6,667 bases of DNA from Thermoplasmata archaeon (GTDB lineage Archaea > Thermoplasmatota > Thermoplasmata > Lutacidiplasmatales > UBA184). Positions within the stretch are counted from its first letter, which is position 1; the number at the start of each line of letters is the position of its first letter. Shown piece after piece: positions 1 through 5,835 of the stretch. The notes beneath the pieces were generated by a model, which made no database searches, had not been told where the DNA came from, and saw nothing but the letters and a program-made list of their open reading frames with translations. The DNA is taken from NCBI GenBank assembly GCA_021848165.1, contig JAJZMW010000077.1, forward strand, positions 1 through 6,667, given 5' to 3'. Position numbers and translations under genes: made by a program.

Positions 1-1
1 C

Positions 2-580
2 GCCACCGTCTACCTCGTCCACGCCAACCTGCAGGACGCGTTGCTCATCGCGCTCGGGAGCCTCTTGATCGCCCTCGCGATCGTCGGATTCTTCCACGGG
101 CGCGACGACGAGACCTCCCCCGCGACGCCCGACGCCCGGTCCCGCCGCCTCGGACTCCAGGGGGCCTACTACGATGAGCACCTCGGTCGCGAGGTCCCCT
201 ACTCGGCCGCGAACACCAATCGTGCCCTGGGCGTGATGTTCGGCGCGGGGGTCGTCTCGGGGATGTTCGGGATCGGGAGCGGCGTCCTGAAGGTCTTCGC
301 GCTCGACGGCGCGCTCCGGCTCCCGATCAAGGTCTCCACCGCGACGAGCAACTTCATGATCGGCGTGACCGCGTGCGCGGGGACCGGCGTGCTCCTGATG
401 GCCGGCTACGTGAACGCCGTCCTCGCCGCTCCGATCGCGGTCGGGGCCACGGTCGGCGCCTACCTCGGCACCCGCCTCCTCCCCGGGATGCGGAGCCGCA
501 CGGTGCGCATCGCCTTCATGCTCGTCGTCGTGGGCCTCTCGATCGAACTCATCCTGCGCGGGGCCGGAGGGTTCCTATGA
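2..580 (+). CDS. TauE/SafE-family membrane permease, C-terminal part (5' end outside window)
   Basis: The reading frame is open to the left edge, so the N-terminal half is missing; 192 residues are visible. They begin in a hydrophobic helix (visible residues about 12-32), continue through a polar, probably cytoplasmic loop (about 33-72), then several hydrophobic segments (about 75-95, 110-140, 140-160, 165-185). The segment ALGVMFGAGVVSGMFGIGSG followed by PIKVSTATSNFM is the typical start of the second TauE/SafE repeat (G..SG..GIG.G, then P...A.ATS). The family comprises inner-membrane permeases linked to export of sulfite, sulfoacetate or other small organic anions; the substrate here cannot be read from sequence. 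An internal TTG at 41 is not a credible start because coding continues upstream. The stop codon overlaps the start of the DUF1634-type gene (ATGA), indicating co-transcription and probably translational coupling. Family assignment is firm, substrate unknown. Confidence 0.88.
   Translation, partial: ATVYLVHANLQDALLIALGSLLIALAIVGFFHGRDDETSPATPDARSRRLGLQGAYYDEHLGREVPYSAANTNRALGVMFGAGVVSGMFGIGSGVLKVFALDGALRLPIKVSTATSNFMIGVTACAGTGVLLMAGYVNAVLAAPIAVGATVGAYLGTRLLPGMRSRTVRIAFMLVVVGLSIELILRGAGGFL
566..571 (+). promoter_or_regulatory. Shine-Dalgarno site (GGAGGG) for the DUF1634-type gene
   Basis: GGAGGG lies 5 nt before the ATG at 577, inside the end of the upstream permease gene. It is complementary to the CCTCC of the archaeal 16S rRNA 3' end. 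It supports ATG 577 as the start, in preference to the long in-frame upstream extension, and fits coupled translation of an operon-internal gene. Confidence 0.7.
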
Positions 581-987
581 GCCCTCCCACCGGCGATCCC
601 CCGCACGGGGAGCTCCCGGACAGCGCGTACCGCGACATGACCCGGATCCTGCGCGCGGGGCTCATTCTCTCGTTGATCGTGCTGGTGGGAGGCGTGATCG
701 CCTTCGTCCTCGCGAACCCCTCGCTCGCCTTTACGGAGATGATCGCCAGCAACCCGATCCTGAACTTCCTCGGGGTCTCCTCGTTGGCGAGCGGCCTCGC
801 CTCGGGGCAGATCGAGGCCTACCTCACCCTCGGGGTGCTGGTGCTCGTCGCGACCCCCATCGCGCGCGTTCTCACCGGATGCTACTTCTTCGCCCAGAAC
901 CACGAGCGCGAGCTCGCGACGATCACGGCGATCGTGTCGGCGCTGTTGCTCGTCAGCGTTCTCGTGGTCGGCCCGCTGGTCCGTTGA
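577..987 (+). CDS. DUF1634-family three-helix membrane protein, partner of TauE/SafE permease
   Basis: A protein of 136 residues. A short polar N-terminus (1-20) precedes an amphipathic stretch and three predicted membrane helices: about 28-46 (LILSLIVLVGGVIAFVL), 82-104 (AYLTLGVLVLVATPIARVL) and 115-134 (ITAIVSALLLVSVLVV). The order, the ATPIARV motif in helix 2 and the charged N-H-E-R-E linker before helix 3 agree with the DUF1634 family as I know it. That family has no established biochemical role but is often encoded beside TauE/SafE permeases, as here with a 4-bp ATGA overlap. An accessory subunit of the permease is the simplest inference. The start at ATG 577 is chosen for the overlap, the strong ribosome binding site and the family-like length. 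The last 35 bp overlap the 3' end of the convergent glmM-like gene. Confidence 0.8.
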   Translation: MSPPTGDPPHGELPDSAYRDMTRILRAGLILSLIVLVGGVIAFVLANPSLAFTEMIASNPILNFLGVSSLASGLASGQIEAYLTLGVLVLVATPIARVLTGCYFFAQNHERELATITAIVSALLLVSVLVVGPLVR

Positions 988-2359
988 GCGACGGGTCGCG
1001 GAGGCTTTCCCGCAGCGCGAGGATCCCTTCCTCCGCGAGCGCCCGGGCGCGCTCCGGCGCCTTCGCTTCGGCGAAGACCCGAAGCAACGGTTCGGTGCCG
1101 CTCGGCCGGAGAAGGATCCATCCGTCGGTTCGGAAGATCTTGACCCCGTCGATCCGCTCGACGCGGGTCGCCCCGCGCGCGAGGATCTGCGCCGCCTCCT
1201 CGATCGCCGGGGCACGACGGTCGACGGGGCACGGCATCTTCTCCCGGACGACCGCGTAGCGCGGGACGTCCTCGAGCAGCTCGTCCAACGGTCGCTCCGC
1301 GGCCGCCATGAGGTCGAGGACCGCCGCGGCGGACATCGCCCCGTCGCGAGCGAGCTGGAACGTCGGGAAGATCGTCCCCCCGTTCTCCTCGCCCCCGAGC
1401 ACCGCGTGGCGCCGCTGCATCTCGCGCGTGACGTTCGGGCTGCCGACCCGTGTGTAGACCACCTCGCCTCCGTACGGGCGGACGGCGTCCTCGAGCGACT
1501 GCGAAGTGGTCACCGGGGAGACGACGACGCCTCCCCCCGCGCGACGGACCGCATCGCGCGCGAGAAGCGCGAGCATGGTCTCCCCCGGGACGTAGCGTCC
1601 CTGGCGATCGACGTACACGGCTCGGTCGGCATCCCCGTCGTGCGCGATCCCGAGGTCGGCCCCGAACGCCACCACCGCCCGGAGCAGATCCTGCACGTTC
1701 GCTTCGGTGGGCTCGGAGAGGCGACCCGGAAAGGTCCCGTCGATGTGCCCGTTCAGGGTCCGGACCCGGCAGCCGAGCTCGCGGAGGAGCGCCGGGCTCG
1801 TGACCGCCGAAGCGCCGTTCCCGACGTCCAAGACGACCGAGTACTGCCGTCGGACGATCCGTGCGCGGTCGACGCGATCGAGGATGCCGCGCACATACTC
1901 CTCCGCGCCGCTCGCGTGCGCGCTGACGACGCCGATCCGATCGAACGGCGCCCCCGGCCCGGCGGGGGCCTCGACCGCCTCCTCGATCCGCTCTTCGACC
2001 GCGCGAGGGATCTCGAGGCCATCGGAGGCGATGCACTTGATCCCGTTGAATTCGGGAGGGTTGTGCGACGCCGTCACGACCACGCCGAACTCGGCGGCGA
2101 GCCGCGGGACCAGGTACTGGATCGCCGGCGTCGGAAGGAGCCCCACTTCGATCACGCGGTGACCGGCGAGGGAGAGCGTCGCGCCGACCAGGCGAGCGAA
2201 GGCGGGGCTCGAGGTGCGCCCGTCCCATCCGACCACGTACCGGCTGGGGACGGGAGCCAGCGTGCCGATCGCCCCGGCGACGCGCTCGACGAACGCCGCG
2301 GTGAACTTCTCCCCAACGACCTCGCGGATGCCGTTGGTCCCGAAGAGCCGTTTTGCCAC
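953..2359 (-). CDS. glmM: Phosphoglucosamine mutase / phosphohexomutase, archaeal type
   Basis: A protein of 468 residues, the usual length for alpha-D-phosphohexomutases. All four active-site loops are present: the phosphoserine loop TASHNP with catalytic Ser98; the metal loop DGDADR with Asp241, Asp243 and Asp245; the sugar-specificity loop GGEENGG (322-328); and the phosphate-binding loop RPSGTEP (418-424). The EENGG sugar loop is what I associate with archaeal GlmM rather than phosphomannomutase/phosphoglucomutase (usually E-M-S-G-H), so conversion of glucosamine-6-phosphate to glucosamine-1-phosphate for UDP-GlcNAc synthesis is favoured; activity on other hexose phosphates cannot be excluded. 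The cytosolic product would feed cell-surface and N-linked glycans. The start is GTG 2359, immediately before AKRLFGTNGIR, the conserved first strand; there is no good Shine-Dalgarno, and a TATA-like element lies 25 bp upstream. The final residues overlap the DUF1634-type gene on the other strand by 35 bp. Confidence 0.88.
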   Translation of the reverse strand: MAKRLFGTNGIREVVGEKFTAAFVERVAGAIGTLAPVPSRYVVGWDGRTSSPAFARLVGATLSLAGHRVIEVGLLPTPAIQYLVPRLAAEFGVVVTASHNPPEFNGIKCIASDGLEIPRAVEERIEEAVEAPAGPGAPFDRIGVVSAHASGAEEYVRGILDRVDRARIVRRQYSVVLDVGNGASAVTSPALLRELGCRVRTLNGHIDGTFPGRLSEPTEANVQDLLRAVVAFGADLGIAHDGDADRAVYVDRQGRYVPGETMLALLARDAVRRAGGGVVVSPVTTSQSLEDAVRPYGGEVVYTRVGSPNVTREMQRRHAVLGGEENGGTIFPTFQLARDGAMSAAAVLDLMAAAERPLDELLEDVPRYAVVREKMPCPVDRRAPAIEEAAQILARGATRVERIDGVKIFRTDGWILLRPSGTEPLLRVFAEAKAPERARALAEEGILALRESLRDPSLNGPAGRPRER

Positions 2360-2380
2360 GGGAACCCCGAGCGACGTGCG

Positions 2381-2390
2381 GTATATGAAC
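2381..2390. promoter_or_regulatory. Candidate shared TATA element between divergent glmM-like and Mut7-C genes
   Basis: The only A/T-rich patch in the 58-bp divergent gap is GTATATGAAC. It reads TATAT on the plus strand and ATATA on the minus strand, so TBP could bind it for either direction. Its centre (about 2384) is 25 bp from the first base of the GTG of glmM, which predicts a leaderless transcript. It is about 34 bp from ATG 2418 of the Mut7-C gene, which predicts a leader of roughly 8 nt. No convincing purine-rich BRE is visible on either side, so orientation cannot be decided. Confidence 0.5.
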
Positions 2391-2417
2391 GGCGAGCGGT
2401 GCGGCTTCGGGGCGACG

Positions 2418-2867
2418 ATGACGGATCCGCGGTGGTTGGTCGACGAGATGCTCGGACGCCTCGCCCGATACCTTCGGATCCTCGGATACGACACCGAGTA
2501 CGCCCAAGGGGTCGACGACGAAGCGATCGCACGGCGGGCGTCCGAGGAGGGCCGCCGCCTCGTCACCCGCGACCGCCGGTTGGCGTCGCGGTCGCCCGGA
2601 GCGCTGTTGGTCACGAGCCCGTACCTGCTCGACCAGCTCCGGAGCGTCCGCGCGGCATGGCCGTCGCTCCGCCTCGCCCCCGCGTTCGTGCGATGCACGC
2701 TCTGCAATGGGGAGCTGGTCTCCGTGCGCGACGACCGGGGGGAGGGCGGGAGCCCCTCGTCGCACGTCTATCGCTGCCCCCAATGCGGGCATCGGTACTG
2801 GGAGGGGACCCACACGCGGGACATCCGCGCCCTCCTCCGAACCCTCGAGGCGACGGCTCCTCCATGA
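2418..2867 (+). CDS. Mut7-C RNase domain protein (PIN-like domain plus zinc ribbon)
   Basis: A protein of 149 residues that fits the Mut7-C (formerly DUF82) family of stand-alone archaeal and bacterial proteins. Residues 6-80 form the PIN-like part: WLVDEMLGRLARYLRILGYD with acidic Asp9, then DDEAIA (Asp33, Asp34) and TRDRRLA (Asp52), the spaced acidic residues expected of a metal-dependent nuclease. Residues 91-131 form a zinc ribbon with two CxxC pairs (Cys93/Cys96 in CTLCNG and Cys120/Cys123 in CPQCGH), followed by the family-typical YWEGTHT. Predicted role is RNA cleavage or processing in the cytosol; the substrate is unknown. ATG 2418 is preferred; an in-frame ATG at 2385 would add 11 residues but sits inside the TATA-like element. 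The gene overlaps the downstream tRNA methyltransferase gene by 4 bp (ATGA), suggesting a joint role in RNA metabolism. Confidence 0.85.
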   Translation: MTDPRWLVDEMLGRLARYLRILGYDTEYAQGVDDEAIARRASEEGRRLVTRDRRLASRSPGALLVTSPYLLDQLRSVRAAWPSLRLAPAFVRCTLCNGELVSVRDDRGEGGSPSSHVYRCPQCGHRYWEGTHTRDIRALLRTLEATAPP

Positions 2868-3880
2868 TCGTGGACGTCGAACTCTCCGGAGAATGGCCCG
2901 AACTCGCCCGGGCCGAGTTGACGGCCGTCGCGGGAGCGCTCGGGGTCCGAGGCGCCCCGGTCGCGGTGGCGCTCTCCACGATGCGGGTCGACCTCGCCAA
3001 TGGCGAAGCGGCGCGAGAGATGATCGAACGTCTGTCGCTTGCGCGCCGCGCCTCCGCGCGACTTGGCCTGCTCGACGAGTGTGCGCCGGCGCCCCGTGCC
3101 CCCGGCGAAGGAGGATGCGTCCGGCGACGAGGGCATCCGACCGGCGGGGCGCGGGATCCGGCGATCGACCTCTGGGCTGGCCGCTGGATCGCGGCCGGGG
3201 GGACGATCGACCTCACCGCGCCTGCGCGGCGGTTCTGGATCGTCTCGGACCCTTCCTCCGAGGGGAACGAACTGTTCGAGGAGATCGGCGCCAGCGAACG
3301 CACCGCGTTGGTCGGTCGCCGGATCTCGTTGCTCCCGTTCCGCCGCCCGGTGGGGCTCGATCCGCGACTCGCACGCGCCGCTGCGAACCTGGCGGGCGCC
3401 GGCCCCGGGCGTACGGTGGTCGACCCGTTCGTGGGGACCGGGGCGCTGCTCGCGGAGGCGGCGCTCCTCGGGGCCCGCGTGTGGGGCATCGACCGCGACC
3501 CCGAGATGGTCCGGGGCGCGGCTCGCAACCTCGAGTTCCTCGGACGACCGGCGGAGCGGCTGATCGGGGGGGACTCGGCGGCGGTCGCGGCGGAGGTCGG
3601 TGCGGCGACGTTCGATGCGCTCCTCACCGACGCCCCGTACGGTCGGGCGAGCCCGACCGGCGGAGAGCCGGTGGCCGCCCTCTTGGAACGCGTGCTCCCT
3701 CCCTGGGCGGCGCGGGTCCGCCCCGGGGGCCGGGTGGTGCTGGTGACGGCCGGGGGTCCCGATCCCCTCCCGTCGCCGTGGCGGCGGACCGTCTCCGTGG
3801 CGGTCCGCCAGCATCGGAGCCTGACGCGGGAGTTTCGCGTCTACGAGCGCGCCGGCGCCGGGCCCGCGGCTACGCTTTGA
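2864..3880 (+). CDS. tRNA (guanine-10-N2) methyltransferase, Trm-G10/Trm11-like
   Basis: A protein of 338 residues, close to characterised archaeal Trm-G10 enzymes (about 330). Residues 1-160 carry a divergent THUMP-type RNA-binding region, recognisable by GGTIDLTAPARRFWIV (112-127) and the linker FRRPVGLDPRLARAAANL (159-176). Residues 180-330 are a Rossmann methyltransferase: motif I VVDPFVGTG (185-193), the SAM-ribose acidic residue in GIDRD (Asp210), and motif IV TDAPYG (255-260), the D-x-P-Y signature of N2-guanine and other exocyclic-amine methyltransferases. Ala257 replaces the more usual proline, which is tolerated in the wider family. The expected reaction is SAM-dependent mono- or dimethylation of G10 in tRNA. 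The start ATG 2864 overlaps the Mut7-C stop; only a weak GAGG 13 nt upstream is visible, so translation is probably coupled. Its stop overlaps the convergent M50 protease gene by 11 bp. Another tRNA/rRNA guanine-N2 target cannot be excluded. Confidence 0.85.
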   Translation: MIVDVELSGEWPELARAELTAVAGALGVRGAPVAVALSTMRVDLANGEAAREMIERLSLARRASARLGLLDECAPAPRAPGEGGCVRRRGHPTGGARDPAIDLWAGRWIAAGGTIDLTAPARRFWIVSDPSSEGNELFEEIGASERTALVGRRISLLPFRRPVGLDPRLARAAANLAGAGPGRTVVDPFVGTGALLAEAALLGARVWGIDRDPEMVRGAARNLEFLGRPAERLIGGDSAAVAAEVGAATFDALLTDAPYGRASPTGGEPVAALLERVLPPWAARVRPGGRVVLVTAGGPDPLPSPWRRTVSVAVRQHRSLTREFRVYERAGAGPAATL

Positions 3881-5453
3881 GCGCGAACGTCAGCGAGAGG
3901 GGGCCGGATCCCGGCGGCGGACAGACCTCGCTGGCGGTGAGGACGATGTCGACCTCGGCCGACGGTTCGGAGTTCGTGAAGGTGATCGCGACCGCGACGG
4001 TCGATCCGGCCGCCGGCGTGCCGTTGAGCGTGTAGAACGCCCCGTTGCCGGGGGCGGTGATGTTGGCGGAGCGCGTCAGGACGAACCGCTCCCCCGAGAG
4101 ATTCACGACCCAGTTCGACTGCGACGCCCACGCGGCCAGCGCGGTCGCGTTGAGCGGAGGGCCGGTCCCGTTGGGGTAGACCGCCGAAACCGCCACCAGG
4201 AAGACGAGCCCGTGCGCGACGGGATCGACGTTCGTGAGGTTCACGCTCAAGTGGCCCGCGGTCGCGTAGCCCGGGGCGGAGATCGGCGCGGCCCCGAGAC
4301 CGTTCGACGAGAGCTGGCCGGATTGCACTGCGACCGGGATCAAGGTGAACCCCACCACGAGGATCGCGGCGACCCCGAGTCCGATGACCCATCGCTTCCA
4401 TCCGATCGGGCTGACGTCGTTGAGCGGAGGCGGGTGCCGCAGACCGAGGAAGATGATCAGCACCGCGAAGACAAGCCATCCGAGGTAGGCGAACAGGCCG
4501 AGCGCGACGAGGAAGATGGCGAAGCCGTAGCTGAGGAACCGGGTGCGGTCGCCGAGCAGCGCTCGCCAGACGTGGCCGCCGTCGAGCTGGCCGGCGGGGA
4601 GGAGATTGATCGCGGTGACGAAGATGCCGACCCAGCCGGCGAGGGCGAGGGGATGGAGCGAGAGGAGCTGGCTCGGGAAGAACTGCGAGAGCCCATACCA
4701 CAGGATCGACTGCCCGATGAGCAGGTTCGAGTAGTTCGTGCCGAGGAACGTCACGCCGCACGCCCCGAGCGAGACGACCGGGCCGGTCGCCGAGAGGTAC
4801 ATGCCGAGGAGGGTGACGGGAATGGAGATGGCGAAGCCCGCGATCGGCCCGGCGGCGCCGATGTCGAAGAGCGCCTTCCGATCGGGGAACGGCTGCCGGA
4901 TGCTGATGAAGGCGCCGAGGGTCCCGAACAGGAACGGAGGCGGGATCGGGATGAAGTACGGCAACGACGCGTCGAGCCGGTTGCGTCGCGCCACCACGTA
5001 GTGGGCGAGCTCGTGACCCCCGAGAATCGCCAGCAGCGGGAGCGCGAAGTAGAGTCCCCCGTAGAGGAAGTCGATCGGCTGGATGGACGAGCCCCCCACG
5101 TAGGAGAGCCAGATCAGCGCCCCCGTGAAGATGGTCGAGGCGATCGTCGCGGCGAGAAGGCCGACGTTCGCCCAGATCGCGGACGGCCGTGCGGTCGGCC
5201 GCGGGGCGACCTCGATGAAGTCCTCCCCGGTCTTCGTCCGGAGGAACGGAACGTACCCGTCCGTCCAGAGCTCGTCGGCCAGGGTGCGGAAGGTCGGCTC
5301 GAGGGTGGAGCGGTCGACGTGGACCGCGAAGGCGACCGACTGCGGTCCGACGTGCGTCTCGTAGACCGGGAAGTACCGGGCGACCCGCGCCCGCAGGCGG
5401 TCGAGTTCGGAGCCCCCGGGAGGCGCCGACCCGCTCGCGAGCGGCGTGCCCAT
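3870..5453 (-). CDS. Site-2-protease-type (M50) membrane zinc metalloprotease with C-terminal ectodomain
   Basis: A protein of 527 residues. Residues 20-90 form a soluble N-terminal domain (YFPVYETHVGPQ to DFIEVAPRP), a prefix I associate with archaeal and plant EGY-like S2P homologues. Hydrophobic segments follow at about 95-118, 131-155, 174-184 (re-entrant-like), 196-221, 268-288, 306-338 and 354-376. The zinc site HELAH (His147, Glu148, His151) lies in the second helix and the third ligand in LLPAGQLDGGH (Asp291), so all catalytic residues are intact. Such enzymes cleave transmembrane segments, for example of membrane-tethered regulators; the substrate is unknown. Arg339, Lys353 and Arg354 flank the loop before the last helix, which places residues 377-527 outside the cell. 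That domain has six N-x-S/T sequons and a single Cys511, and I do not recognise its fold. The gene starts 3 bp after the DUF5611-like gene and its stop overlaps the tRNA methyltransferase gene. Confidence 0.87.
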   Translation of the reverse strand: MGTPLASGSAPPGGSELDRLRARVARYFPVYETHVGPQSVAFAVHVDRSTLEPTFRTLADELWTDGYVPFLRTKTGEDFIEVAPRPTARPSAIWANVGLLAATIASTIFTGALIWLSYVGGSSIQPIDFLYGGLYFALPLLAILGGHELAHYVVARRNRLDASLPYFIPIPPPFLFGTLGAFISIRQPFPDRKALFDIGAAGPIAGFAISIPVTLLGMYLSATGPVVSLGACGVTFLGTNYSNLLIGQSILWYGLSQFFPSQLLSLHPLALAGWVGIFVTAINLLPAGQLDGGHVWRALLGDRTRFLSYGFAIFLVALGLFAYLGWLVFAVLIIFLGLRHPPPLNDVSPIGWKRWVIGLGVAAILVVGFTLIPVAVQSGQLSSNGLGAAPISAPGYATAGHLSVNLTNVDPVAHGLVFLVAVSAVYPNGTGPPLNATALAAWASQSNWVVNLSGERFVLTRSANITAPGNGAFYTLNGTPAAGSTVAVAITFTNSEPSAEVDIVLTASEVCPPPGSGPLSLTFALKA

Positions 5454-5456
5454 CGC

Positions 5457-5777
5457 CTACGCCCCGGGCCCCGAGGCGGACTTGCGGAGGCGTTTCGCCC
5501 GCTCCTTGGAGGAGTAGCCGGTCGCCGCCTCCAGAAAGCGGTTGTAGCGTCGTACCGTCTCGGCGGCGACCTCGGGGGAGACCTTCGGGTCCATTTCGAT
5601 GTCGACCTCCAACTCTCGCCCGACGCCGCGAAGCCCGAGGCGTCGGATCGCGCCGAATTTCGTCCATACTCGGTCGCCATCGCGGGTGGCCTCCCCGAAC
5701 GCCTCCTGGGCGACCCCCAGGAGCGTCGTCGGTTCGAGGCGGGAGCGGTGAGTCGGTTTGACGGGATACCGCTGCAC
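5457..5777 (-). CDS. Small archaeal protein, DUF5611-like
   Basis: A soluble protein of 106 residues with no membrane segment or cysteine. The start is MQRYPVKPTH (GTG codon), the middle has a predicted helix (LLGVAQEAFGEA, 19-30) then beta strands (RVWTKFGAIRRLGLRG; RELEVDIEMDP, 54-64), and the end has a charged helix (ETVRRYNRFLEAATGYSSKERAKR, about 73-96). The Y-P-x-K start, the F-G-A central strand and the ending RYNRFLEAATGYSSKER match my memory of DUF5611, a family of about 100-residue archaeal proteins without known function; this is recognition without a search. It lies 3 bp upstream of the M50 protease gene on the same strand and is surely co-transcribed with it, so a regulatory or adaptor role with the protease is possible but only inferred. 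GTG 5777 is chosen because it fits the family N-terminus and has a TATA-like element 27 bp upstream. Confidence 0.7.
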   Translation of the reverse strand: MQRYPVKPTHRSRLEPTTLLGVAQEAFGEATRDGDRVWTKFGAIRRLGLRGVGRELEVDIEMDPKVSPEVAAETVRRYNRFLEAATGYSSKERAKRLRKSASGPGA

Positions 5778-5800
5778 GGAAGGAAGCGACCGGGGTACGC

Positions 5801-5808
5801 GATAAAAG
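5801..5808 (-). promoter_or_regulatory. TATA-like promoter element for the DUF5611-M50 operon
   Basis: On the minus strand the sequence CTTTTATC stands alone in an otherwise G+C-rich 58-bp gap. Its centre is about 27 bp from the first base of the GTG start at 5777, which is where an archaeal TATA box lies relative to a transcription start. No Shine-Dalgarno sequence precedes that GTG, so a leaderless mRNA starting at or next to it is likely. No clear BRE is seen. Confidence 0.55.
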
Positions 5809-5835
5809 CCTAGCAGGACCGAAGCACGGAACTCG

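Noticed and set aside
373..576. Upstream extension of the DUF1634-type protein.
   Set aside because: It is an Arg/Pro-rich shadow of the TauE/SafE gene. The start at 577 has a strong ribosome binding site and ATGA coupling.
2385..2417. Alternative in-frame ATG at 2385 for the Mut7-C gene.
   Set aside because: It lies within the TATA-like element and adds 11 non-conserved residues. It remains possible if that element is not a promoter for the plus strand.
882..2813. 643-codon minus-strand open frame overlapping the glmM-like gene in another frame.
   Set aside because: The composition is Arg/Gly/Pro/Ala shadow sequence with no recognisable domain. The real frame contains all four phosphohexomutase loops.
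1406..2863. Long in-frame N-terminal extension of the tRNA methyltransferase.
   Set aside because: The upstream part is antisense to glmM and out of frame with the Mut7-C gene, without domain character. ATG 2864 in the ATGA overlap gives a family-like length.
5801..5808. The CTTTT run downstream of the 73-residue gene as a transcription terminator.
   Set aside because: Four T residues are short for an archaeal T-tract terminator, and the same bases are better explained as a TATA element for the next gene.
4212..5813. 533-codon plus-strand open frame opposite the M50 protease and DUF5611-like genes.
   Set aside because: It is rich in Arg, Glu, Asp and Gly with no hydrophobic core or motif, and lies antisense to a protease with intact HELAH and LDG motifs. 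Long antisense frames are expected in G+C-rich genes.
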